Below, in pieces: positions 1 to 11,613 of a stretch of 64,000 nt of DNA. The position numbers and the translations under genes were made by a program. Origin of the DNA: Pisaster brevispinus (Eukaryota; Echinodermata; Asteroidea; Forcipulatida; Asteriidae). The stretch lies in contig JAMKCF010000189.1 in NCBI GenBank assembly GCA_023634235.1, forward strand, positions 1 through 64,000, written 5' to 3'. Under the pieces are notes generated by a model. That model was not told the origin of the DNA, made no database searches, and saw nothing but the letters and a program-made list of their open reading frames with translations. Numbering within the stretch: the stretch's first letter is position 1; each line of letters starts with the position of its first letter.

Positions 1-75
1 AAACTGAAGTCCGGCCCTGGAGGATCTACTCTTAGCCTTGCTTCTGGCCTTGCCGCTCTTTCCGCGTCCAGACAT
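1..75 (-). CDS. H2A: Histone H2A, 5' part only (unit 1)
   Basis: The window begins inside this gene, so only the first 25 codons are present (start [20 protein letters not shown], start codon at 73-75). They match the complete copy at 5273-5650. Confidence 0.95.
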   Translation of the reverse strand, partial: MSGRGKSGKARSKAKSRSSRAGLQF

Positions 76-164
76 GACTGTTTATTACTTACTTAGCAAG
101 AAACTGAAAGACACGCTTAGCGTTGTAGTTCTTGGGAATGACACCGTGGACTGTCAGGAGGGTA

Positions 165-199
165 CTTATGGCGTTCTGGGGGATCCTGAATGCACCAAT
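165..199 (-). promoter_or_regulatory. H2A promoter elements (unit 1; same in other units)
   Basis: On the minus strand a GATCC box (181-185) lies about 10 nt upstream of a weak TATA-like CATAAG (165-170), which is about 90 nt before the H2A ATG. An inverted CCAAT box (CCAAT on + at 195-199) lies further upstream. A GATCC block just ahead of TATA is a known feature of sea urchin histone promoters. The assignment is by motif and spacing only. The same block precedes every complete H2A gene. Confidence 0.6.
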
Positions 200-337
200 C
201 AGGTTTCTCCTCGCATGGACGCGCCCGGGGGTCCGGGGTCAGCGGAGCATTCTCCTCGGCGGGGCCGACCAGCGGCAGCACGCTGGTGGATTGAGGGATA
301 ATTACTGTGGTTCCCACCCACGGAAAAGAAGGAGAAG

Positions 338-373
<36 letters not shown>

Positions 374-394
374 AACAACAACAACAACAACAAC
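338..394. repeat. (GAC)n(AAC)n trinucleotide microsatellite, unit 1
   Basis: A run of twelve GAC triplets followed by seven AAC triplets, 263 nt upstream of the H2A start codon. It creates spurious poly-Thr and poly-Ser frames. It is present in every unit except unit 9, where it was deleted. Confidence 0.95.
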
Positions 395-1098
395 AGCAAA
401 AACATCAAAAACATCAATGACCCAAAGTGACAAACAAACGTCATGTTGTTGTTTTTTTTGGTGTGTGTTTGTTTGTGTATATATTTAGATTAAATTTGTT
501 TCTCTTTGTTTAAATTGTGTAAATTAATGTTGTCGTGATGTTGAAGTAGAGTATGGCATCAAGACAACCAGCGGCCCCCCCCCCCAAAAAAAAAGGAAAG
601 GTAAAGTGCAACCTACCCAAAATGTATGTACGCCTTCAAGTTGGATGTGTTGACCCTCACTTAACTCGATGTCACAGTTGCATCCAGAAACTTATGAAAG
701 CCGAGCGTGGCCTTTGAACTGCCTATAATCAGAGAAGGAAATACCAAAAAAGAACAGAAGTTTAAAATGAGCAATGCATGTGCCTATAAACGCCAAAAAA
801 TGATAAACTAGCTTATTAAAACATTGTTCAAGATGATTTGGACTCGAATAATTAACTTCTTCTTTATATGAAATTATAAACTTTAAAAGCGGAAAGAAAC
901 GGCAGGAAGGACCTACTCATCATAAATTAAGGTTATATCTTAATAAATTAAGGTTCTTGTAACACCATGAAATAATGTTCTTGTAATAAAATCATGTTAT
1001 GTTATTTTATGTGATAAAAACTGTGGAGGGATGGTGGGGGGATGGCGGAGGAAGTCAATACGACACGCATGTTTAAATCTCTCTTTGGGAAATGTGTT
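395..1098. other. Spacer between H2A upstream region and H2B 3' end
   Basis: AT-rich sequence with no recognisable gene, tRNA or snRNA on either strand, ending with the purine-rich element downstream of the H2B stem-loop (AAAGAGAGAT on the minus strand, about 1078-1087). Equivalent spacers follow the microsatellite in units 2-8 and 10. Confidence 0.6.
575..594. repeat. Poly-C/poly-A tract, length-variable between units
   Basis: Eleven C followed by nine A in unit 1. Both run lengths change from unit to unit, which makes it one of the few natural markers of individual units. Part of the variation could be sequencing error. Confidence 0.85.
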
Positions 1099-1114
1099 GG
1101 CTCTGAAAAGAGCC
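1099..1114 (-). terminator. Histone mRNA 3' stem-loop of H2B (unit 1)
   Basis: The minus strand reads GGCTCTTTTCAGAGCC, a perfect 6-bp stem with a TTTC loop, 30 nt after the H2B stop codon. This is the canonical stem-loop bound by SLBP for replication-dependent 3' processing. A purine-rich downstream element (CAAAGAGAGA) follows within about 15 nt. Confidence 0.96.
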
Positions 1115-1143
1115 GTTTGGATTATGCATGACCTCGGGCCAGC

Positions 1144-1512
1144 TTATTTTGAAGTTGTGTACTTGGTGACCGCCTTGGTGCCCTCACTGACAGCGTGCTT
1201 GGCCAGCTCACCGGGGAGAAGGAGTCGAACTGCAGTCTGGACCTCTCGGCTGGTGATGGTTGATTTCTTGTTGTAGTGTGCCAATCGAGAAGACTCGGCG
1301 GCAATGCGCTCGAAGATATCGTTTACGAAGCTGTTCATGATGGACATCGCCTTGCTCGAAATTCCCGTGTCGGGATGGACCTGCTTCATGACCTTGTAGA
1401 TGTAAATTCCGTAGCTCTCCTTGCGGCGACGTCGCCTCTTCTTGTCTGTCCGGAGTGGACCCTTGGTGTTACCGGCTTTCTTCTGTCCCTTTCCACTTGC
1501 TTTAGGAGGCAT
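1144..1512 (-). CDS. H2B: Histone H2B (unit 1)
   Basis: A 122-residue core histone that pairs with H2A and wraps nucleosomal DNA. The N-terminal tail (1-33) is basic with the run KKRRRRRK. The histone fold starts with [19 protein letters not shown] (32-50), and the C terminus ends [28 protein letters not shown], as in animal H2B. The [16 protein letters not shown] form resembles echinoderm H2B. The gene is intronless, with a TATA/GATCC promoter upstream and a histone stem-loop downstream, so it is the replication-dependent type. The start is fixed by the conserved MPPKASGKG tail. All nine complete copies encode the same protein. Confidence 0.98.
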   Translation of the reverse strand: MPPKASGKGQKKAGNTKGPLRTDKKRRRRRKESYGIYIYKVMKQVHPDTGISSKAMSIMNSFVNDIFERIAAESSRLAHYNKKSTITSREVQTAVRLLLPGELAKHAVSEGTKAVTKYTTSK

Positions 1513-1594
1513 GGTGACTAGAGTGTTTATTTGAAGCGTACTGAATTGATAGACAAAATCAGACTGATGGCCCGTACAACGGAGAACGTTTAGC

Positions 1595-1617
1595 TTTATA
1601 CTGCGCCTGGAGGATCC
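1595..1617 (-). promoter_or_regulatory. H2B TATA box and GATCC box (unit 1)
   Basis: On the minus strand TATAAA (1595-1600) lies about 83 nt before the H2B ATG, with GATCC (1612-1616) 11 nt further upstream. This spacing matches the GATCC-TATA arrangement described in sea urchin histone promoters. It is repeated in every unit, including unit 9, where the chimeric gene keeps it. Confidence 0.7.
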
Positions 1618-2317
1618 GGTGTCCAGTGGCCATTGTTACAATTCGCGCCTCACCCTGTGGGCAGTGAAGCGGTCTGGTGATTTTCTAATATTGTACAACC
1701 AGTAGGGGGGGGGGGGTCCAAAACTTCCCCTTCCCGAAATGGGTGTTTGAATTGGGCAGGCAACCATTGAAAACAAACAGTTACTATTATTTTTAATATA
1801 AACGAAATAGAACCTCACTTTGGTCCAGTTCAAACCAACCAAATTACATTCATACTAATTTTAGTGTACCGATTATTTCCCAAGAAGAAGAAATATGCAC
1901 AAAAACATAGAGCGCCAATCCCAAAGAAATGGGTGGATACAGAAATGTATTAATTTTTAACAGACAATGAATGGAAGTGAATAAAATAATGGACGAGCGG
2001 GCGAGCTAGTGAGTGCGTGGGGTGATAGTCACCCACTGAAAAGAAAAGAAGAGAAGAAAAAAAAAGAGAAAAAAACGATGTAATGTAACAGTTTACAGTT
2101 ATAATCTGTGAATCTGCAATTATAGAGCAGGCTATTGAAGTCATGCCAGAAAGGGGCCACATTCAACATTGGAAACATGTTTTCTGTTATACTTGTTGAG
2201 GAAGCTAACTTATGTAATAAGGGGATCTAGTTAAAATCAATTTTTGTAAGTTTGAAGGAAATAAAACGGAGAACGATAACACAGGGCATGATTACAAAAT
2301 CTCTTTAAAGAAGTGGT
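1618..2317. other. Spacer between H2B promoter and H3 3' end
   Basis: No gene recognised. It holds the poly-G tract, a purine-only stretch at about 2039-2075 and the downstream purine element of the H3 stem-loop (about 2299-2310). Equivalent spacers lie between H2B and H3 in all units. Confidence 0.6.
1705..1716. repeat. Poly-G tract, length-variable between units
   Basis: Twelve G in unit 1; I count 9 to 12 in the other units. Useful only as a unit marker, subject to homopolymer sequencing error. Confidence 0.85.
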
Positions 2318-2333
2318 GGCTCTGAAAAGAGCC
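2318..2333 (-). terminator. Histone mRNA 3' stem-loop of H3 (unit 1)
   Basis: Canonical GGCTCTTTTCAGAGCC on the minus strand, 26 nt after the H3 stop, followed by the purine-rich element TTTAAAGAGATTT. Confidence 0.96.
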
Positions 2334-2358
2334 GTTTTGTTTAGTAGAAACGAGTTTC

Positions 2359-2778
<420 letters not shown>

Positions 2779-2824
2779 TTACTGTTTTCAAAGTTGTGGT
2801 CCAAGTCGCCAGCATAGCAGCTCC

Positions 2825-2856
2825 TCTTAAAGGATTGGGATGCCCGTTGAAGGATC
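2825..2856 (-). promoter_or_regulatory. H3 promoter elements (unit 1)
   Basis: On the minus strand a TATA-like CTTTAAG (2825-2831) sits about 56 nt before the H3 ATG, with a CCAAT box (2834-2838) directly upstream and GATCC (2852-2856) beyond. Identified by motif only; identical in the other units. Confidence 0.55.
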
Positions 2857-3551
2857 GCCCCTGACAAAGGCGGGGACGCAATTGGATTTGCTCATGGCCA
2901 TTCAGGGCAAATCCCGCCAGAACCGCTTGAGTGGTCATCATCGGGGCCAAAGCTGACACAATGGAGGTAGCTGCTTAAGCATAGGAAAAACTAAGTAATC
3001 GTAGAAAATAATTATGCTTAACGGAATACGGTTGGCAGCTCATTATTGTCTGAGAAGTAATTTGTTGAAGACGAAAAGAAAAGAGGGGAGGAAAAATACA
3101 ACAAAAACAAAACAAAACAAACACAAATTAAAAGCGCAAGAAAGGACTTGTAAACAGATTTCAACCCTCAACAAACAACTTCATTGAATAATACCCCAAA
3201 CATTACGTGGGGGACCAACAAACAACTTATAAAAACAGTATCAATAGAATTCCACCTCCATTTTGGAAAAGGGAAAAGACTCCCCCACGGACGGTTGAGT
3301 TTCCTTTGCCATAACAAGAAACAGTTTCGGGAGTATCGCCATGACGTCTAACATTAAGAATGGTGGGTGTCGGTGGTTTTAATTTTGTTTAAACGATGTT
3401 ACTTATGGACAGTGAGTGCCCCAATAGTGTTTTAGACTTTATGTACTTTGTATTTAAACGTAATTTAAACAGAAATATAGGACAACAAAAGGAAGATAGG
3501 AGTGTAGGAAACGAATAGACAAGTTGTTTATCTCTTTTTTGAACTTGTGGT
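2857..3551. other. Spacer between H3 promoter and H4 3' end
   Basis: No gene recognised on either strand. The sequence is A-rich with an AAAC-rich stretch around 3085-3125 and ends with the purine-rich element of the H4 stem-loop (about 3530-3541). It is repeated in all units. Confidence 0.6.
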
Positions 3552-3567
3552 GGCTCTGAAAAGAGCC
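3552..3567 (-). terminator. Histone mRNA 3' stem-loop of H4 (unit 1)
   Basis: Canonical GGCTCTTTTCAGAGCC on the minus strand, 38 nt after the H4 stop, followed by AAAAAAGAGATA. Confidence 0.96.
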
Positions 3568-3604
3568 GTTGTTTTCAATGTGGGATTCTTAGCAGGGTTA
3601 CTGC

Positions 3605-4040
<436 letters not shown>

Positions 4041-4146
4041 ATCCATGATTTGTTGACAAACAAAACAAACTCAAGACAATCTCAGCAAAACAAAAGTTGA
4101 AAATCAAACCTGACTTTTTTTTTATTGATTTCCCCAAGAGGGGAGT

Positions 4147-4334
4147 GTGGGCCGATCCCGGCAGTAGTGCAAAACCGGGCCAACCCGTGGCCAGGACGGG
4201 GCAAGCCCCTCTTCCATGGCCGATCATCCAAAAATCAGATTAATATACTTGCTGCTCGATGAGCAGCATTTCAGATATTATTCTGAAAAGAACAGATACT
4301 ACACATGATCTTAGCCAAAAGGCCGAGAAGCGAT
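4147..4334 (-). ncRNA. U2: U2 snRNA, intact (unit 1)
   Basis: The branch-site-recognising RNA of the major spliceosome. The 5' end reads ATCGCTTCTCGGCCTTTTGG on the minus strand, identical to animal U2. The branch-point recognition sequence GTAGTA is at nt 33-38 (4297-4302). The Sm site GATTTTTGG is at about nt 99-107 (4228-4236), and the stem-loop IIb equivalent (GCTGCTC ATC GAGCAGC) is intact. The length of about 188 nt matches the family; the 3' end is placed by that length and by the terminal ATCGGCCCACACTCCCC. One of only three copies here with an undamaged branch-point region. Confidence 0.95.
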
Positions 4335-5226
4335 ACTCACAAAGTTTTCCCAAGAATAATGCAGCCTCCGCAATGACACGAGTCACACGAGATGCCATGG
4401 TGCCACAAGAGGGCGCTGTTACTTTTTGCCAACTCGCCACACACGGGAAACATTGGGGGTGCAAAATATACCGCAACTCTGATTGTACACAAAGCAAGCG
4501 CTTGCACGAAAACTGCAATACAACCAAGTGTTAACGCATGCTATACGCAAGTACATGTGAATTCTGAGTTTATGTTGACGTTGTACAGTGTTGCCTGGGT
4601 GGGAAGTGTTTGTCGCGCGTGTCTATTTTTGTTTTCGCGCGCGTTAAGACAATGGACATTGCAAACGCGCAAAACACAACACAGTACTCGCTGTGGGATG
4701 CTCATTACGCATAAAAATTGTACATAGAAACAACATGTGTGTGATGTACTGTGTGTACACACACACACGCTACGGGCGGTTTGCGGAATTAGAGAAGGGG
4801 GAAAATACTGAATAAAACAAAACAGCGGGGTTTAGGAAAGAAAGGCGGAAATACAAAGATTAATGGATCGAGACATAAAAAGAGGATAGAGCCTCTCTCC
4901 AGATTATATTTTTCACCTTGTTGTTGCATGGGGTTGGGTGTGCTAAGCAATTTCGTTCGTTAATATTTCGCAGACGTTGTTTTCACCTTGGTTTTTTGGT
5001 GTTTTTTAACGAGTAGCAACAAAATTTAATGTTTTTCTGTTCTCTGTAGGACTTTTTTTAATGAAGTGATAAACCCGCTTGTTTATGTTTTAAAAAGAAA
5101 AGCTGGATGGAAAAGAAAGTCATGTGAAGAAACCAAAGAAAGGAATCATAAGGAATAATTTCTAATTTAACTTCGGGGCCTTACAAATGCAATCAAGTTT
5201 AGAATCTCTCTTTGGATTAATGTGGT
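4335..5226. other. U2 upstream region / spacer to H2A 3' end
   Basis: This holds the U2 promoter (upstream on the minus strand), a GC-rich CGCGCG palindromic stretch near 4613-4645, a GT/AC palindromic microsatellite (4751-4768) and the purine-rich element of the H2A stem-loop (about 5204-5214). A snRNA proximal element would be expected near 4384-4404 but I cannot verify a consensus. No other gene seen. The region is conserved in all units, including those whose U2 is broken. Confidence 0.55.
4751..4768. repeat. GT/AC palindromic dinucleotide repeat
   Basis: GTGTGTACACACACACAC, self-complementary over its centre, about 420 nt upstream of U2; repeated in every unit. Confidence 0.8.
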
Positions 5227-5241
5227 GGCTCCGTAAGAGCC
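5227..5241 (-). terminator. Non-canonical histone 3' stem-loop of H2A (unit 2)
   Basis: The minus strand reads GGCTCTTACGGAGCC: 15 nt rather than 16, with a 5-bp stem and TTACG loop in place of a 6-bp stem and TTTC loop. The U-A pair normally closing the loop is absent. It sits 32 nt after the H2A stop and is followed by CCAAAGAGAGATTC, so it is in the right place. The same form occurs after every H2A end in the window. Confidence 0.85.
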
Positions 5242-5272
5242 GTTTGGTTTAGTAGTCTAGCAAGATATGAAT

Positions 5273-5656
<384 letters not shown>

Positions 5657-5912
5657 TTATTACTTACTTAGCAAGAAACTGAAAGACACGCTTAGCGTTG
5701 TAGTTCTTGGGAATGACACCGTGGACTGTCAGGAGGGTACTTATGGCGTTCTGGGGGATCCTGAATGCACCAATCAGGTTTCTCCTCGCATGGACGCGCC
5801 CGGGGGTCCGGGGTCAGCGGAGCATTCTCCTCGGCGGGGCCGACCAGCGGCAGCACGCTGGTGGATTGAGGGATAATTACTGTGGTTCCCACCCACGGAA
5901 AAGAAGGAGAAG

Positions 5913-5948
<36 letters not shown>

Positions 5949-5969
5949 AACAACAACAACAACAACAAC
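5913..5969. repeat. (GAC)n(AAC)n microsatellite, unit 2
   Basis: Same length and composition as in unit 1. Confidence 0.93.
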
Positions 5970-6672
5970 AGCAAAAACATCAAAAACATCAATGACCCAA
6001 AGTGACAAACAAACGTCATGTTGTTGTTTTTTTTGGTGTGTGTTTGTTTGTGTATATATTTAGATTAAATTTGTTTCTCTTTGTTTAAATTGTGTAAATT
6101 AATGTTGTCGTGATGTTGAAGTAGAGTATGGCATCAAGACAACCAGCGGCCCCCCCCCCCAAAAAAAAGGAAAGGTAAAGTGCAACCTACCCAAAATGTA
6201 TGTACGCCTTCAAGTTGGATGTGTTGACCCTCACTTAACTCGATGTCACAGTTGCATCCAGAAACTTATGAAAGCCGAGCGTGGCCTTTGAACTGCCTAT
6301 AATCAGAGAAGGAAATACCAAAAAAGAACAGAAGTTTAAAATGAGCAATGCATGTGCCTATAAACGCCAAAAAATGATAAACTAGCTTATTAAAACATTG
6401 TTCAAGATGATTTGGACTCGAATAATTAACTTCTTCTTTATATGAAATTATAAACTTTAAAAGCGGAAAGAAACGGCAGGAAGGACCTACTCATCATAAA
6501 TTAAGGTTATATCTTAATAAATTAAGGTTCTTGTAACACCATGAAATAATGTTCTTGTAATAAAATCATGTTATGTTATTTTATGTGATAAAAACTGTGG
6601 AGGGATGGTGGGGGGATGGCGGAGGAAGTCAATACGACACGCATGTTTAAATCTCTCTTTGGGAAATGTGTT

Positions 6673-6688
6673 GGCTCTGAAAAGAGCC
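6673..6688 (-). terminator. H2B 3' stem-loop (unit 2)
   Basis: Canonical 16-nt form. Confidence 0.95.
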
Positions 6689-6717
6689 GTTTGGATTATG
6701 CATGACCTCGGGCCAGC

Positions 6718-7086
6718 TTATTTTGAAGTTGTGTACTTGGTGACCGCCTTGGTGCCCTCACTGACAGCGTGCTTGGCCAGCTCACCGGGGAGAAGGAGTC
6801 GAACTGCAGTCTGGACCTCTCGGCTGGTGATGGTTGATTTCTTGTTGTAGTGTGCCAATCGAGAAGACTCGGCGGCAATGCGCTCGAAGATATCGTTTAC
6901 GAAGCTGTTCATGATGGACATCGCCTTGCTCGAAATTCCCGTGTCGGGATGGACCTGCTTCATGACCTTGTAGATGTAAATTCCGTAGCTCTCCTTGCGG
7001 CGACGTCGCCTCTTCTTGTCTGTCCGGAGTGGACCCTTGGTGTTACCGGCTTTCTTCTGTCCCTTTCCACTTGCTTTAGGAGGCAT
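6718..7086 (-). CDS. H2B: Histone H2B (unit 2)
   Basis: Protein identical to the unit 1 copy; promoter and stem-loop present. Confidence 0.98.
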   Translation of the reverse strand: MPPKASGKGQKKAGNTKGPLRTDKKRRRRRKESYGIYIYKVMKQVHPDTGISSKAMSIMNSFVNDIFERIAAESSRLAHYNKKSTITSREVQTAVRLLLPGELAKHAVSEGTKAVTKYTTSK

Positions 7087-7889
7087 GGTGACTAGAGTGT
7101 TTATTTGAAGCGTACTGAATTGATAGACAAAATCAGACTGATGGCCCGTACAACGGAGAACGTTTAGCTTTATACTGCGCCTGGAGGATCCGGTGTCCAG
7201 TGGCCATTGTTACAATTCGCGCCTCACCCTGTGGGCAGTGAAGCGGTCTGGTGATTTTCTAATATTGTACAACCAGTAGGGGGGGGGGTCCAAAACTTCC
7301 CCTTCCCGAAATGGGTGTTTGAATTGGGCAGGCAACCATTGAAAACAAACAGTTACTATTATTTTTAATATAAACGAAATAGAACCTCACTTTGGTCCAG
7401 TTCAAACCAACCAAATTACATTCATACTAATTTTAGTGTACCGATTATTTCCCAAGAAGAAGAAATATGCACAAAAACATAGAGCGCCAATCCCAAAGAA
7501 ATGGGTGGATACAGAAATGTATTAATTTTTAACAGACAATGAATGGAAGTGAATAAAATAATGGACGAGCGGGCGAGCTAGTGAGTGCGTGGGGTGATAG
7601 TCACCCACTGAAAAGAAAAGAAGAGAAGAAAAAAAAAGAGAAAAAAACGATGTAATGTAACAGTTTACAGTTATAATCTGTGAATCTGCAATTATAGAGC
7701 AGGCTATTGAAGTCATGCCAGAAAGGGGCCACATTCAACATTGGAAACATGTTTTCTGTTATACTTGTTGAGGAAGCTAACTTATGTAATAAGGGGATCT
7801 AGTTAAAATCAATTTTTGTAAGTTTGAAGGAAATAAAACGGAGAACGATAACACAGGGCATGATTACAAAATCTCTTTAAAGAAGTGGT

Positions 7890-7905
7890 GGCTCTGAAAA
7901 GAGCC
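7890..7905 (-). terminator. H3 3' stem-loop (unit 2)
   Basis: Canonical 16-nt form. Confidence 0.95.
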
Positions 7906-7930
7906 GTTTTGTTTAGTAGAAACGAGTTTC

Positions 7931-8350
<420 letters not shown>

Positions 8351-9123
8351 TTACTGTTTTCAAAGTTGTGGTCCAAGTCGCCAGCATAGCAGCTCCTCTT
8401 AAAGGATTGGGATGCCCGTTGAAGGATCGCCCCTGACAAAGGCGGGGACGCAATTGGATTTGCTCATGGCCATTCAGGGCAAATCCCGCCAGAACCGCTT
8501 GAGTGGTCATCATCGGGGCCAAAGCTGACACAATGGAGGTAGCTGCTTAAGCATAGGAAAAACTAAGTAATCGTAGAAAATAATTATGCTTAACGGAATA
8601 CGGTTGGCAGCTCATTATTGTCTGAGAAGTAATTTGTTGAAGACGAAAAGAAAAGAGGGGAGGAAAAATACAACAAAAACAAAACAAAACAAACACAAAT
8701 TAAAAGCGCAAGAAAGGACTTGTAAACAGATTTCAACCCTCAACAAACAACTTCATTGAATAATACCCCAAACATTACGTGGGGGACCAACAAACAACTT
8801 ATAAAAACAGTATCAATAGAATTCCACCTCCATTTTGGAAAAGGGAAAAGACTCCCCCACGGACGGTTGAGTTTCCTTTGCCATAACAAGAAACAGTTTC
8901 GGGAGTATCGCCATGACGTCTAACATTAAGAATGGTGGGTGTCGGTGGTTTTAATTTTGTTTAAACGATGTTACTTATGGACAGTGAGTGCCCCAATAGT
9001 GTTTTAGACTTTATGTACTTTGTATTTAAACGTAATTTAAACAGAAATATAGGACAACAAAAGGAAGATAGGAGTGTAGGAAACGAATAGACAAGTTGTT
9101 TATCTCTTTTTTGAACTTGTGGT

Positions 9124-9139
9124 GGCTCTGAAAAGAGCC
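9124..9139 (-). terminator. H4 3' stem-loop (unit 2)
   Basis: Canonical 16-nt form. Confidence 0.95.
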
Positions 9140-9176
9140 GTTGTTTTCAATGTGGGATTCTTAGCAGGGTTACTGC

Positions 9177-9578
<402 letters not shown>

Positions 9579-9718
9579 TTAGGCAAGCGTTGCGGACGTG
9601 GGCGTCGAATCCATCCATGATTTGTTGACAAACAAAACAAACTCAAGACAATCTCAGCAAAACAAAAGTTGAAAATCAAACCTGACTTTTTTTTTATTGA
9701 TTTCCCCAAGAGGGGAGT

Positions 9719-9868
9719 GTGGGCCGATCCCGGCAGTAGTGCAAAACCGGGCCAACCCGTGGCCAGGACGGGGCAAGCCCCTCTTCCATGGCCGATCATC
9801 CAAAAATCAGATTAATATACTTGCTGCTCGATGAGCAGCATTTCAGATATTATTCTGAAAAGAACAGA
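9719..9868 (-). pseudogene. U2: U2 snRNA 3' part, split by Utopia-like element (unit 2)
   Basis: U2 nt 39 to the 3' end, left of the element. Its first 44 nt (9825-9868) are duplicated at the right edge of the insertion. Confidence 0.93.
9825..9868 (-). repeat. Target site duplication, left copy (44 bp)
   Basis: U2 nt 39-82, identical to 14600-14643. It flanks the Utopia-like element and defines its insertion between U2 nt 38 and 39. Confidence 0.9.
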
Positions 9869-10118
9869 GTGCTTAATTTATTGAAACTTCGTTCAAAAAG
9901 GTTTACAAACAGTTAATAAAATGGTACTCTAAAGGAGTTTTAAAAGAAAAGTAATTAAGAAAGGCATACAAGAATTCTCCACTAAGTAAGCAAAAATAGA
10001 AATAACAATATTAAAAGTAAGCCGCCAAACCAAGAAAGGAACTTAAAGATCAACTAAGCAGACTTCACAATGTAGTCACCGCCCCAGCAATGCAGAAATA
10101 AAAGATAAGTCAAATTAA

Positions 10119-11230
10119 TACACCAAGCGTTGAAAATAAACATGTAGGTGTAAAAACGTGACAGATCAAATGAAATCAGCATCACAAGGGCAGACAACAA
10201 GGTGAAAAAGTGGAAACATTAAATAAAGAAGAAGTTAAGTCTGCGGCCCAAGAGACATGAGGCCCGCAACAGACCACATAAATACATCCTGCGTTAAAAA
10301 TTCAAACAGGTGGATGTAAATACATGGAGAGTAACGGAGCACCCCGTCCAGAGGGCGCACAAAAATAACAACGTAATCACTAAATAATGCAGTTAGGTAA
10401 ACAGGAGTACATGATAATCCGATCAGACTACACAATGCAATTAGGGTCCATAATGCAGAGGACAAAAGACAAACCAAGTAAATACACCAGGCGCTGAAAA
10501 ACAACAAGTAGGCGTAAATACATGGCATGTCAAATGAAAACAACATCACGAAACCCAAACCACAATGTGAAAAGGAAAAACATTATTAAAAAATTGAAGG
10601 TAAGGCTGGGACCCAGAAGGCAGAGAGTCCGCGACAAAAACCATATAAAAAAACATCCTGCGTTAAAACAAAAACAGGTGGATGTAGATACATGGAAAGT
10701 CGCAGAGTACCCAAGCTAAAGGGCTTCCAGAACAAACAGCGAAATGAACCAAAAATGCAATTGAGAAGTAAAGAATGCATGAAGGAAATGTTGCCCAACA
10801 GACAGGGAATCCGCAACACGTCACATAAATACACCCTGCGTTATAGTGAAAACAGGCGGATGTAAATAAGTGACAAGTCACAAAAAACCCGTCTGAAGGA
10901 CTCAAAGCAAAATAAAAAACAATTGAAAAGCAAAAGGCAAGATAACCGAACTGAAGTAAACACTGGTGCCCACCGGACAGGGAGACCGCAACGAACCACC
11001 TAAATACATCCTGCGTTACACTGTAAGCAGATGGATGTAAATTAAAGGCAAATCACGGGGACCCCGACCGAAGAACACACAGCAAATGCAATCAGATAAA
11101 TGAAGCAAATGTTGAAGACAAAAAACAACTGCTGACCGGCGAAAAGGGGGCCACGCGCAAAGCCAAAGTGATACATCCGAGGTTAAACTTGAAAGCAAGG
11201 TGATTGGAAAGGTAAACAAAGGTGGATGTA
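10119..11230 (-). repeat. Seven ~175-bp degenerate hairpin repeats in the Utopia-like 3' UTR
   Basis: Each repeat contains an inverted pair of about 6-7 bp enclosing a GCGTT-containing loop. Hairpins: 10119-10152, 10283-10318, 10483-10516, 10652-10686, 10830-10864, 11005-11039 and 11172-11230. Start spacings are 164, 200, 169, 178, 175 and 167. Arms alternate between TACATCC/GGATGTA and TACACC/GGTGTA, with both sides changing together in some copies. This suggests a selected RNA structure, plausibly a binding site for the element's own protein, but that role is inferred. Confidence 0.75.
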
Positions 11231-11322
11231 AGACAGAGGCTGAGCACATGTACCAAAGTTCACCGGCCGAGCAGAAGATAACAACAAAAAGCAGTGGTGG
11301 TTCCAGCTGACCGGAGGCACAT

Positions 11323-11510
11323 AGAGTTCATTGTTCATGAAGATGTGGTCAGCTGGACAAGGAATGGCCGTTGCACGGCGGAGCCACAGCCTGGAAGTGG
11401 CCGGGGCAGAATACAAAGGAAACCGTCCAGACCGCAGACAGGGTGGCAACCGCCGTAGCAACAGCCATGGCAGTAAATTATTCCGGTGTGAGAGAGTTCA
11501 TTGTTCATGA
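11323..11510. repeat. 18-bp direct repeat pair, 170 bp apart, in the Utopia-like 3' UTR
   Basis: AGAGTTCATTGTTCATGA occurs at 11323-11340 and 11493-11510. The 170-bp spacing matches the hairpin repeat period, so the tandem array probably extends to near the ORF end. Confidence 0.75.
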
Positions 11511-11613
11511 GATGGCAAGTATTCCAGTGGTAAAATCCAAAGGTCCAGAGGAAAAAGTTCCAAGAAATGGTAGGCTGGCTGGCAAGTCAAAGTCGGGGAT
11601 AGGGCGGCCATGG

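Noticed and set aside
132..488. Poly-Thr and poly-Ser frames near H2A
   Set aside because: They are translations of the GAC/AAC microsatellite in the H2A upstream region.
4392..4727. 111-codon + strand frame (starts MPWCHKRALLLF) present in every unit
   Set aside because: It lies in the U2 upstream spacer, has no recognisable domain, and its conservation is explained by array-wide homogenisation, since non-coding spacers are equally conserved.
10522..11461. Short frames within the Utopia-like 3' UTR
   Set aside because: They cross the hairpin repeats, change length with repeat drift, and show no domain.
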